A stretch of DNA of 35,735 nt, taken from contig SVSB01000029.1 in assembly GCA_015064505.1 (NCBI GenBank), positions 1 to 35,735 on the forward strand. Direction: 5' to 3'. Below the pieces are notes generated by a model that searched no databases, was not told the DNA's origin, and saw only the letters and a list, made by a program, of their open reading frames with translations. Positions 26,224 to 34,078 of this stretch are shown here, piece after piece. Source of the DNA: Oscillospiraceae bacterium. Its GTDB lineage: Bacteria > Bacillota > Clostridia > Oscillospirales > CAG-272. The stretch's first letter is position 1. Each line of letters opens with the position of its first letter. Position numbers and translations under genes: made by a program.

Positions 26224-27897
26224 ATGGACGATATCAAGGGTAAGATAACCTGTGGGGATCTTGCGGCTTTGTTTATGGAAAAAGCGGCGAAGGAGTCGAT
26301 AGTTTCCGAGCTTTTTGACTTTTTCGGCTTTGACTGTCTTGCTCGTATCAGTCTGGATCACGCAAAGCTTGACGATTATATTACCGCCTTTGAGGCTTCG
26401 GGATACTCAGACGCGGAGCTCCTTGAGCGCATAATCGAGATAATCCGCAGCGGCAAAAGGACGGACGTTGGCAACGAGCGCACCTTGCTTGACGGCATCA
26501 AGCGCTGTATAAGCGATAATCTGTCGGCAGAGCTCAGTCTTGAGCAGATAGCGGCGGAGATGAACGTCAGCTACCACTATCTTTGCCACTTTTTCAAGGC
26601 GCGGACGGGAATGAGCATCGGTCACTACCGTACCGCCAAAAGGCTTGAGGCGGCAATCAGAGAGCTGATGAAGGACGATACGAAAATTACGGATATTGCC
26701 CTTGCCTGCGGCTTTAACAACGTTGGATACTTTTCCGAAACTTTCAGCAAATTCACGGGTATGTCTCCCACTGCCTTCAAGGCAAAGCACGCCGGCATAC
26801 CCATACACGGCTTTTACGATTTTTGGGATATTATGCTTTCCAACAAGTTGGAACATAGATATTTCTGCTCTCCCAAAATGGAGGATATAGACCTGAAGGC
26901 AGAGGAATATACCGTTCATTTGCCCGACACCCAATACGCATTTTTGCACGAGGCGGCGGTTATCGAATTTGAGGGCGTGCTGTACGCCTCCTGGTATAAC
27001 TGTATTGAGCGCGAGCTTAAGGGATACACGCCCATAAACGGCAAGCGCTCCACAGACGGCGGAAGGACCTGGTCCGAGCTTGAGATAATAGCCGACGATC
27101 CAAGCGGAGAGCTGCTGTACTGCCCGCCCGTGTACTGCGAGTGTAACGGCAAGCTGTATATGTTTATGAACACTATGGTAAAGCCCGATCACATACATTC
27201 TCTGGAGCTTTACAGACTGAATAAGGAAACGGAAAAATTCGAGCATTTGTGGTCGCGCCCCATACCCTTTAAGCTGAACACCAACGTAATTTCCCTGCCG
27301 AACGGCAAGCTGCTTTTCCCCGGAAGGATAGCGGAGCTTGATTCCTTCCCCAATACTCCCGCCGTAATGATATGCGATAGCGGAGACCCCGAGGGAGAAT
27401 GGCGCGTGGTGCGCGTTTCCGAGAACGGCGATCTGCCCGACGGCGCCCGACTGGTGCATCCGGAAACCACGGTCATCTGCCACGATTCGGTGCTTTATAT
27501 GTTTAACCGCAACGACAGGCGCCGCGTTCCCCTTACTTACGTTTCCCATGATATGGGAGAGAGCTGGAGTACGATGATGGGCAACGATCTGCCCTATATC
27601 AACTCCAAGATATACTGCGGCACCCTTGCCGACGGACGCAACTACCTTATTGCCAATATAGATAAGACCAATCGCTCTCGCCTTGCCGTGTATTTCACGG
27701 AGAAGGGAAGTATGCAGTTTACAAAGCGCGCGGTGCTCTACGACAGAGAGCGCGATAACGGCGACGGATCCGTTGCCTGCCATTATCCCGCGGCGGCGGA
27801 AAGCGGCGGTAAGCTGTATATTATAGCAACGCGCCAATACGAACGGAACCGCAGAGGCGCTGTATTATACGTTATAGACGTGGAGAGTATTTCATAA
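26224..27897 (+). CDS. AraC-type regulator fused to C-terminal sialidase-like domain
   Basis: This 557-residue protein starts with a short helical module (about residues 20-80). The AraC DNA-binding domain follows (about 88-195), with LSLEQIAAEMNVSYHYLCHFFKA... as the first helix-turn-helix and ITDIALACGFNNVGYFSETF as the second. The remaining 360 residues are a BNR/sialidase-type beta-propeller with Asp-box motifs STDGGRTW and SHDMGESW. There is no signal peptide, so it is cytoplasmic. AraC proteins usually carry a cupin-type ligand domain at the N-terminus; here a glycosidase-like propeller sits at the C-terminus. The likely role is sugar sensing, though enzymatic activity is possible. The solute-binding lipoprotein gene follows after 47 bases. 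Confidence 0.85.
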   Translation: MDDIKGKITCGDLAALFMEKAAKESIVSELFDFFGFDCLARISLDHAKLDDYITAFEASGYSDAELLERIIEIIRSGKRTDVGNERTLLDGIKRCISDNLSAELSLEQIAAEMNVSYHYLCHFFKARTGMSIGHYRTAKRLEAAIRELMKDDTKITDIALACGFNNVGYFSETFSKFTGMSPTAFKAKHAGIPIHGFYDFWDIMLSNKLEHRYFCSPKMEDIDLKAEEYTVHLPDTQYAFLHEAAVIEFEGVLYASWYNCIERELKGYTPINGKRSTDGGRTWSELEIIADDPSGELLYCPPVYCECNGKLYMFMNTMVKPDHIHSLELYRLNKETEKFEHLWSRPIPFKLNTNVISLPNGKLLFPGRIAELDSFPNTPAVMICDSGDPEGEWRVVRVSENGDLPDGARLVHPETTVICHDSVLYMFNRNDRRRVPLTYVSHDMGESWSTMMGNDLPYINSKIYCGTLADGRNYLIANIDKTNRSRLAVYFTEKGSMQFTKRAVLYDRERDNGDGSVACHYPAAAESGGKLYIIATRQYERNRRGAVLYVIDVESIS

Positions 27898-27944
27898 AAT
27901 CAAGGTCGATCCTTTAAAAATTAAAATTTATATGGAGGTATACT

Positions 27945-29495
27945 ATGTTTGCAAAGAAGACCGTGATCAGAATGGTAGTTCTTCTGCTTGTGTCCGTTAT
28001 GTGCTTTGCCGCCGTCGGTTGCAATAACGGCACTCCCGCAGTAACTACCGACCCCGCGACTCAAAACCCCGCATCGGACGGCACGACTGTGGCTGACACC
28101 ACGGAGGCAGACACCACGGAAGCCGACACTACCCCCGCAATCGACATAAACACCCTTCCCCTTAAGGAGCGCTTTGACGTTAAGGATTATGAGGGAACCT
28201 CTATCTTCTTTATCACCGGCGGAGATAACGACTGGTGGGTAAACTACGATATCATCGGTCCCGACAATTCGGGAGAGATCCTCTCCGAGGCGATCTTTAA
28301 CCGCAATGCGGAGATCGAGGGCGCTTATAACGTGGTTATCAAGCACGAGCAGCGCAAGCACCACGAGGCGTTCAATCAGATCAAGGCAGACGCCGCGGCG
28401 GGAGATACCAATTTTGACTCCTTCTTCTGCAACGGCACCCAGATGAGAAAGCTCGTTAACGCAAGCCTTACCGCAAACCTTAACGAGATAGAGGCGTTCA
28501 ACTTTGACGATCCCTGGTGGAACGATACCGTAAACGAAACGCTTAACTGGGGCGGTAAGCGCCGTCTTGTTGCCATGGGTGATATGAACATAATGTCCTG
28601 GAAGACCACCGCCTGCATTATGTACAACTACACTCTCGGTAACAAAGAGGGCGTTGAGAACTGCTTTGAGCTTGTAAGAAGCGGCAAGTGGACCATGGAC
28701 AAGTGGAATCAGATCATGCTTAATTTCAGCCGTGATCTTGATAACAACGGTACTATGGATTATCAGACCGACCGTTACGGCCTTGTTACCGGTAACCAGA
28801 CTCTTGAGTACTCTATGAACGGTATGGGCGAGACCTTCGTTTCCGTTGACGCAGAGGGCTATCCCGCCGTATTCAGCCTTAATGAGCGTATGTTGAACGC
28901 TCTTGAAAAGGTGACGAAGCTCTATTCCAAGGAAAGCTGCCTCAACGTTCACGATGCTTCCTACTCCGGCGGCGTTTCTCTTAACGGCCAGTCCGCAAAG
29001 CTCTTCTCCGAGGGACGCTTCCTGTTCTTTGCTGAAACTATCGGCGGCTCCTTCCAGCTTTGGAATATGCAGGACGATTACGGCTTCCTTCCTTTCCCCA
29101 AGTACGATGAAACTCAGGAAAGCTATAATTCCTCCATTCAGAGCGCACAGATGTCCCTTGTTATGATACCCCGACACGCAACCGTACGCCGCGACGCAAC
29201 CGCTGACGTTATCAACGCAATGGGCTATCTTAATATGAGAGACGTTAAGGACGTATTCTACGATTCCGTATTCGGTACCAGAAGCGTACGTGACGAGGAT
29301 TCTATGGAAATGCTTGAGATCATCCTTCAGGACCGTACCTTTGACCTTGGCGTTGCCGTAGACTTCGGCAGTATAGTTACCGAGATGCGTAAGGCAGTAA
29401 TTGCGGGTAACGGCAACTACGCATCTACCTACGAGTCTTACCGTGAAGCGGCAGAAACCGCTTTTACAAAATGGGTCGATAACGCAAAGAAATAA
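27945..29495 (+). CDS. Extracellular solute-binding lipoprotein
   Basis: This 516-residue lipoprotein has a signal peptide with lipobox AVGC (Cys26), a Thr/Ala/Asp linker (TTEADTTEADTT), and a family-1-like substrate-binding fold. Marks are the GDTNFDSFFCNG and DDPWWND segments, and a DLDNNGTMDYQTDRYG stretch resembling a calcium-binding loop. It is homologous over its length to the lipoprotein at 34079 (shared PWW, R-KWT-DK, RYG/RFG blocks, and the closing DEDSMEMLEII / DDESIECLEII). The ribosome site is GGAGG. It probably shares the operon of the AraC-sialidase gene. No permease or ATPase partner is nearby. A carbohydrate substrate is inferred from context. Confidence 0.88.
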   Translation: MFAKKTVIRMVVLLLVSVMCFAAVGCNNGTPAVTTDPATQNPASDGTTVADTTEADTTEADTTPAIDINTLPLKERFDVKDYEGTSIFFITGGDNDWWVNYDIIGPDNSGEILSEAIFNRNAEIEGAYNVVIKHEQRKHHEAFNQIKADAAAGDTNFDSFFCNGTQMRKLVNASLTANLNEIEAFNFDDPWWNDTVNETLNWGGKRRLVAMGDMNIMSWKTTACIMYNYTLGNKEGVENCFELVRSGKWTMDKWNQIMLNFSRDLDNNGTMDYQTDRYGLVTGNQTLEYSMNGMGETFVSVDAEGYPAVFSLNERMLNALEKVTKLYSKESCLNVHDASYSGGVSLNGQSAKLFSEGRFLFFAETIGGSFQLWNMQDDYGFLPFPKYDETQESYNSSIQSAQMSLVMIPRHATVRRDATADVINAMGYLNMRDVKDVFYDSVFGTRSVRDEDSMEMLEIILQDRTFDLGVAVDFGSIVTEMRKAVIAGNGNYASTYESYREAAETAFTKWVDNAKK

Positions 29496-29522
29496 TTGCA
29501 AAAGAATAAACGCATAACGAAA

Positions 29523-29577
29523 AAGCAGGCTGTACGAATGCCGACTAAAGGCATCCGTACAGCCTGCTTGTGTTTTT
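29523..29577 (+). terminator. Terminator after the first solute-binding lipoprotein
   Basis: A 20-bp stem with one mismatch (29523-29542 with 29550-29569) and a T-rich tail lies between the convergent lipoprotein gene and the broken SGNH hydrolase. Confidence 0.88.
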
Positions 29578-29895
29578 ATGCTTCGAAATGCTCTTTAAAG
29601 AGCTTCATCCATTCGGTTGCTATAAGAGAAGAACCGCCGATATTGGGGTGCACTCCGTCGGGTGCGTAGTACTCCGCTCCAAGCTTTGCCGCGGCTTCGT
29701 TGAACTTTTCCTGCAGGGGGAGGAAGGGAATGCCGTATTCATCTGCAAGACTCTTTACGACCCTTGCGTATTCGTATACTTCCTTGAAACGCTCGTAGCG
29801 GTCGGGCATTTCGGGTGTGGCGCAGGTTGCCGTTCCTTCAAGCACGAAGGGCTCGCACAGGATAAAGCGTACGTTCGGAAGTTTTTTTCGGGTGT
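29576..29895 (-). pseudogene. Truncated SGNH/GDSL hydrolase (C-terminal part only)
   Basis: About 105 residues match the C-terminal half of SGNH hydrolases: LPNVRFILCEPFVLEGTAT, then PFLPLQEKFNEAAAK and the catalytic Asp/His motif DGVHPNIGG near the end. The N-terminal GDS block with the nucleophilic serine and the GxND block are missing. The reading frame continues upstream into unrelated sequence, so the homology break is near 29895. The break coincides with the start of the AT-richer segment carrying the next regulator, which suggests disruption by insertion or deletion. Confidence 0.8.
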
Positions 29896-29934
29896 CCTTT
29901 CCGTCTTTTTCAAGTTTTCCTATTTTGACAATTC

Positions 29935-29978
29935 TGTTATTGTGAATTAGAGGAATAGTTGATAAACTAAAGTCAGAA
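29935..29978 (+). promoter_or_regulatory. Promoter region of the second AraC-sialidase gene
   Basis: GACAATTCTGTTAT (29937-29950) matches 13 of 14 bases of the element upstream of the first regulator. It overlaps TTGTGA (29950-29955), which is followed after 17 bases by TAAACT (29973-29978). A TTGACA at 29935-29940 offers an alternative -35, but with a poor -10. Confidence 0.6.
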
Positions 29979-29996
29979 AACATAGGAGGAGCCGCA

Positions 29997-31664
29997 ATGC
30001 TTATAACTGACAGAGAGGCGCTGAAAAGATTTTCCTGCAGCCACCGGGTTTGGCAGGGAATACCGGGGATAGAACGCACAAAAGGCGGGCGAACGTTTAT
30101 TACGTTTTATTCGGGAGCGACGACCGAAACCTACGGAAATTACGTTTTGCTTTACAAAAGCGACAATGAAAGGGAGTACGAGCTTGTTGCCGCGATAGAA
30201 AAGCCGGGCAAATTCCGTTGCTTTGACCCCGTGCTTTGGATAGATCCTCTGCAAAGGCTTTGGTTTGTTTGGAACGTTATGCCGGGAGAAGAAGTATACG
30301 GAGTCATATGTGAGGCCCCCGACGCCGAGGAGCTTGTTTGGGGAGAGAGGTTTTATATCGGCAGAGGTATTATGATGAACAAGCCAACGGTGCTTACAAG
30401 CGGTGAATGGCTGTTCCCCATTGCTATATGGCCCGGTGAGGTTCATGAAAAGCTGCGTGCTTCGGGGCTTCGCGATGATGATGACCCGCGCTCTTACGTG
30501 TATAAGACTGCAGATAACGGCAAAAGCTTCGTTAAGCTCGGCGGCTCTGCCGTTAAGGACAGACGGTGTGACGAGCACATGGTGCTTGAATTGAAAAACG
30601 GGGTGCTTGCCATGTACGTTCGTACAAGGTATGGCATTGCGGTCTCGTATTCCTACGATAGGGGGATGAATTGGAGCCGAGGCGAGGACAGCGGGTTGAA
30701 GGGCCCTTGCTCCCGCTTTTATATAGGACGGCTCGCGTCCGGCAGGGTTCTTCTTGTCAATCACGTGAACTTTACGGGCAGAAATAATCTTACCGCACTT
30801 CTTTCGGAGGATGACGGTAAGACCTTCCCCTATTCAATATTGCTTGATGAAAGAAACGGCGTTTCTTACCCCGACGTAGCAGAAAAAGATGGATATATTT
30901 ATATTACCTACGATAGAGAAAGAGGTTGTAACAGAAAAACTCTTGACGAGGTATATACCGCTGCGCGAGAGATATTGGTGGCAAAAATAAATGAGGGGGA
31001 TATTATAAACGGTTCTTTGGTAAGCGAGCAAGGTTTTCTTAAGCGAATAGTCTCAAAGCTTGGTCGCCTTTTGGAAACGGATCGAAATCCTTTTGAAAAA
31101 AGAGAACTGTCAAACGAGGAGCTTGCAAAAAAACTTATTCTGCAAGGCGGAAACGTTATAGAGGAGTCCTTTGCTCTTTTCCCCTTCAATTGTACGAGCG
31201 TTTACGATATAGACGTAAAAAAGGTTGAGTCCTTGATAAAGAAATTCGAGGATTCCGGAAACTCGGATGAGAAGCTTCTTGCGCAGATAATATCTATAAT
31301 TCGCGCCGCTCCAAAGCAAGCGGCTATGGAAAATCCGATAATAGACGTCATAAAAAACTATATTGAAGAACATATTACAGAAGATTTTCTCGTGTCTGAA
31401 CTTGCGGAGAAGCTGAACATCAGCGTTTATTATTTGTGCCATATGTTCAAGGCCGTTACCGGAATTACCGTCACGGAATACTGCAACTCCATCAGGATAA
31501 CCAATGCAAAGCATCTCCTGATCCGCACGGATGAAACGGTAAACGGTATAGCGCAGAAATGCGGTTTTTGTACCGCAGCGTATTTTTCGGAGGTCTTCGT
31601 AAGGCTTGAAAAAATATCCCCCTCCGAGTATCGAAGAATTCACAAAAAGGAGCAGTTAAAATGA
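29997..31664 (+). CDS. Sialidase-like domain fused to C-terminal AraC regulator
   Basis: This 555-residue cytoplasmic protein has the reverse order of the gene at 26224. A BNR/sialidase-type propeller comes first (about residues 15-345), with RVWQGIPGI, RCFDPVLWIDPLQRLWFVW, GIMMNKPTVL, an Arg in MYVRTRYGIAVSYS and a closing SYPDVAEKDGYIYITYDRER. A helical module (about 365-440) follows, then an AraC DNA-binding domain (about 440-552) with EDFLVSELAEKLNISVYYL and VNGIAQKCGFCTAAYFSEVF. The propeller is clearly homologous to that of the exported protein encoded next. The helical module matches the one in 26224. The AGGAGG site sets the start. The stop overlaps the next ATG (ATGA). Confidence 0.87.
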   Translation: MLITDREALKRFSCSHRVWQGIPGIERTKGGRTFITFYSGATTETYGNYVLLYKSDNEREYELVAAIEKPGKFRCFDPVLWIDPLQRLWFVWNVMPGEEVYGVICEAPDAEELVWGERFYIGRGIMMNKPTVLTSGEWLFPIAIWPGEVHEKLRASGLRDDDDPRSYVYKTADNGKSFVKLGGSAVKDRRCDEHMVLELKNGVLAMYVRTRYGIAVSYSYDRGMNWSRGEDSGLKGPCSRFYIGRLASGRVLLVNHVNFTGRNNLTALLSEDDGKTFPYSILLDERNGVSYPDVAEKDGYIYITYDRERGCNRKTLDEVYTAAREILVAKINEGDIINGSLVSEQGFLKRIVSKLGRLLETDRNPFEKRELSNEELAKKLILQGGNVIEESFALFPFNCTSVYDIDVKKVESLIKKFEDSGNSDEKLLAQIISIIRAAPKQAAMENPIIDVIKNYIEEHITEDFLVSELAEKLNISVYYLCHMFKAVTGITVTEYCNSIRITNAKHLLIRTDETVNGIAQKCGFCTAAYFSEVFVRLEKISPSEYRRIHKKEQLK

Positions 31665-33949
31665 GAAAAACAGTTTTGCTATGCATAGTGCTTTCGTTAG
31701 TGCTTTCAGCATTTCCGACGTGTGTTTTGGCTGACGCGACGGTTACGGAGCTGAAGCCGCTTGCAAGCATCGTCTCGCATAACGGCAGCTTTCAAACGGT
31801 GAATGTGGGAAATGCGATTTTTACCGACCGAACGTATAAGTTTGGGGAGAGGATTCCTGCTTATCTCATAGGAAAGGAATTTTTACGTACAGGCATAAAG
31901 ACTTCCGTTTCCGCTACCGTAGTCGAGGACGGTTTTGTGTACGTGCTTACGCAAGTTGACGGAACGACGAATTCTCAAGAAAAACTACTCCAAAGAAACG
32001 GTTTTACCAGAGTGGATACAATTGATTCGGGAGTTCTTTGGTCTGCGCATAAATATAAAGTTGCCGTTATGGAGAAGTCGGTAAAGGCAGGTGAGACCGT
32101 CACCTTCAATTATTGGGGATTGCTTATAGCAAACGGAGGCAACGGCGAAGGTGAAAATGAAAATGATGCAGAAGAAGGGTTTGAATTGCAGCAACTTGCA
32201 ACGTTAATGCCTGTTAACGAAAAGCCAGGTAAGATAACGGCAGGAGAACGGGTCTTTTCGGATAGGACCAACCACGTATTTGCGCAAGATATACCCGAAT
32301 ATCTGTCAGACCGGAATTATCTTGCAGGGAGTGTGGATCTGGGAGGCTCGTTTAAGGTTACCGAGAACGGATACGTTTACGTTATCACTCCTGTTGACGG
32401 CAACTCCACTTCTCAGGCAGATGCACTTTTGGCAGACGGCTTTAAGACTGTAAAGCTCATTGATGCCGGGGTTCTGTGCACTACCGTATCGGAGCAGCTT
32501 GCTGTGATGGAAAAAAAGGTTATGGCGGGGGATACGGTCTCGTTTGCCAGATGGGGCATCGTTGTGGCAAATACGAGTGAGGATTATCAGTATGCCGATG
32601 GCAGTATTTCTCTTGCGCCTCCAAAAATCGTTTACGCTCCGTCGGAGGGTGAATATATTGACGGAAACCGCCTTTGGCAAGGAATTCCAAGCATAACTAA
32701 GGAGAATAAAAGCGGAAGACTTTGGGCTACGTGGTATTCCGGCGGCAAAGGAGAAGGAGCATATAATTTTGCACTTCTTTATACGAGTGCAGACGATGGA
32801 AAAACCTGGAGCGGTCCCGTTATCGCAATTGACCACGAATTTCCCGTTCGGGTTTTTGATCCCAACTTATGGGTGGATCCCGATGGGCGTATGTGGATGA
32901 CTTGGGCGCAGAGCTATTATCACAACGACGGCATATTCGGCACTTGGATGATGTATACCGATGATCCGGAAAGCGCGTCTCCCACTTGGAGTGCGCCCGT
33001 TCGGGTCGCAAACGGCATCGCAATGAATGATCCCATAGTTCTTTCAAACGGCGATTGGCTTTTGCCAACAGCCATTTGGGCACAAAAAAATACCATTCCC
33101 GAAATGGAAAAGGAAACCAATTCAAACGTCTACGTTTCCAAGGATAAGGGGAAAAGCTGGAGCTATCTCGGAAGTGTGCCAAGCTATCAGGGAGGGCGTG
33201 ACTGTGACGAGAATATGGTTATAGAGCAAGCAGATGGATCACTTCGTATGCTTATTCGCACAAAGCTTGGAATAGAAGAGAGTTATTCGACGGACGGAGG
33301 TCTGACGTGGAGCGGGGCTGTTGATGCCGATATTACAAACGTAGTTTCAAGATTTTATATTACGCGGCTTTCTTCCGGAAATCAGCTTCTTGTATTTAAC
33401 GATCCTCCGGGAGGGGGCACAACGCGAGCTTGCATGACTGCCGCCATATCAACCGATGATGGAAAAACATGGCCGTATAAGCTTGTGATCGATACGCGAA
33501 GCAGTACGTCGTATCCCGATGCGGTAGAAGATGCGGAAGGTAATATCTATATAATTTACGATTGCACGCGCACTGCGCGCGGCCAAATAGTGATGGCAAA
33601 GATTACCGAGCAGGATATAGTGGCGGGAAAGCTTGTAACCGAAGGTTCAAAGCTGAAGGTGCTGATAAACAACAATGATGCAAGGTCTGCGGGTGCTACC
33701 GTTACTGACGTGCCTGCTACGGACGTGCCCATTGCAGAAACTTCGGTTGCGGAGCCTTCAGCAACGGAGGAGCCCGTGACAGATGCGGCGAAGGATGAAG
33801 CGGCAAATACGGATTCTTCCGCAAATGACCAATTGCCAACCGAGCAGGCCGATAATAAGACCGTGAAGGTTGCCGTGGGCGTTTTTGTATTGATAATTGT
33901 TGCGGCGGTTGCTATTATTATCGCAAATCGAAAAAAACGGAACGCATAG
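31661..33949 (+). CDS. Exported, membrane-anchored sialidase-like (BNR) protein
   Basis: This 762-residue protein has a signal peptide (cleavage near VLADA) and two related N-terminal beta domains (about residues 25-165 and 175-305; each with GYVYVITPVDG/GFVYVLTQVDG, SQ, an ID-GVL block and VMEK-V-AGxTV). A sialidase-type propeller follows (about 315-670), with Asp-boxes SADDGKTW, SKDKGKSW, STDGGLTW and STDDGKTW, MLIRTKLG and SYPDAVEDAEGNIYIIYD. An acidic Thr/Ala/Pro spacer and a C-terminal membrane helix with a basic tail (NRKKRNA) end the protein. It probably acts on a surface or host glycan; sialic acid itself is unproven. The start codon overlaps the regulator's stop by four bases. The segment is AT-richer than the flanks. 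Confidence 0.86.
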   Translation: MRKTVLLCIVLSLVLSAFPTCVLADATVTELKPLASIVSHNGSFQTVNVGNAIFTDRTYKFGERIPAYLIGKEFLRTGIKTSVSATVVEDGFVYVLTQVDGTTNSQEKLLQRNGFTRVDTIDSGVLWSAHKYKVAVMEKSVKAGETVTFNYWGLLIANGGNGEGENENDAEEGFELQQLATLMPVNEKPGKITAGERVFSDRTNHVFAQDIPEYLSDRNYLAGSVDLGGSFKVTENGYVYVITPVDGNSTSQADALLADGFKTVKLIDAGVLCTTVSEQLAVMEKKVMAGDTVSFARWGIVVANTSEDYQYADGSISLAPPKIVYAPSEGEYIDGNRLWQGIPSITKENKSGRLWATWYSGGKGEGAYNFALLYTSADDGKTWSGPVIAIDHEFPVRVFDPNLWVDPDGRMWMTWAQSYYHNDGIFGTWMMYTDDPESASPTWSAPVRVANGIAMNDPIVLSNGDWLLPTAIWAQKNTIPEMEKETNSNVYVSKDKGKSWSYLGSVPSYQGGRDCDENMVIEQADGSLRMLIRTKLGIEESYSTDGGLTWSGAVDADITNVVSRFYITRLSSGNQLLVFNDPPGGGTTRACMTAAISTDDGKTWPYKLVIDTRSSTSYPDAVEDAEGNIYIIYDCTRTARGQIVMAKITEQDIVAGKLVTEGSKLKVLINNNDARSAGATVTDVPATDVPIAETSVAEPSATEEPVTDAAKDEAANTDSSANDQLPTEQADNKTVKVAVGVFVLIIVAAVAIIIANRKKRNA

Positions 33950-34010
33950 TAAAAACCGCTTGGTGTTATAAAATTTGCCAACAACTGCGGTTGCGCGAAA
34001 AATATTTTTG

Positions 34011-34039
34011 TTGCAAATGACGAAAACGTGTGGTATCAT
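34011..34039 (+). promoter_or_regulatory. Promoter for the second solute-binding lipoprotein
   Basis: TTGCAA (34011-34016), a 17-base spacer and TATCAT (34034-34039) lie about 40 bases before the ATG at 34079. The position argues against the in-frame GTG start at 34028. Confidence 0.6.
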
Positions 34040-34078
34040 AAATATAATACTTGCGCCACTAAATATCAGGAGGTACAT

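Noticed and set aside
27921..29501. Minus-strand open frame of 526 codons over the solute-binding lipoprotein
   Set aside because: It is exactly antisense to a clear lipoprotein with signal peptide and ribosome site.
26224..34000. Calling the locus a sialic acid (nan) utilisation cluster
   Set aside because: No sialic acid lyase, kinase, epimerase or transporter genes are present, and BNR/sialidase-type propellers occur in proteins with other substrates.
34028..34078. GTG start extending the second solute-binding lipoprotein
   Set aside because: The extension covers the -10 region and would hide the lipoprotein signal peptide.
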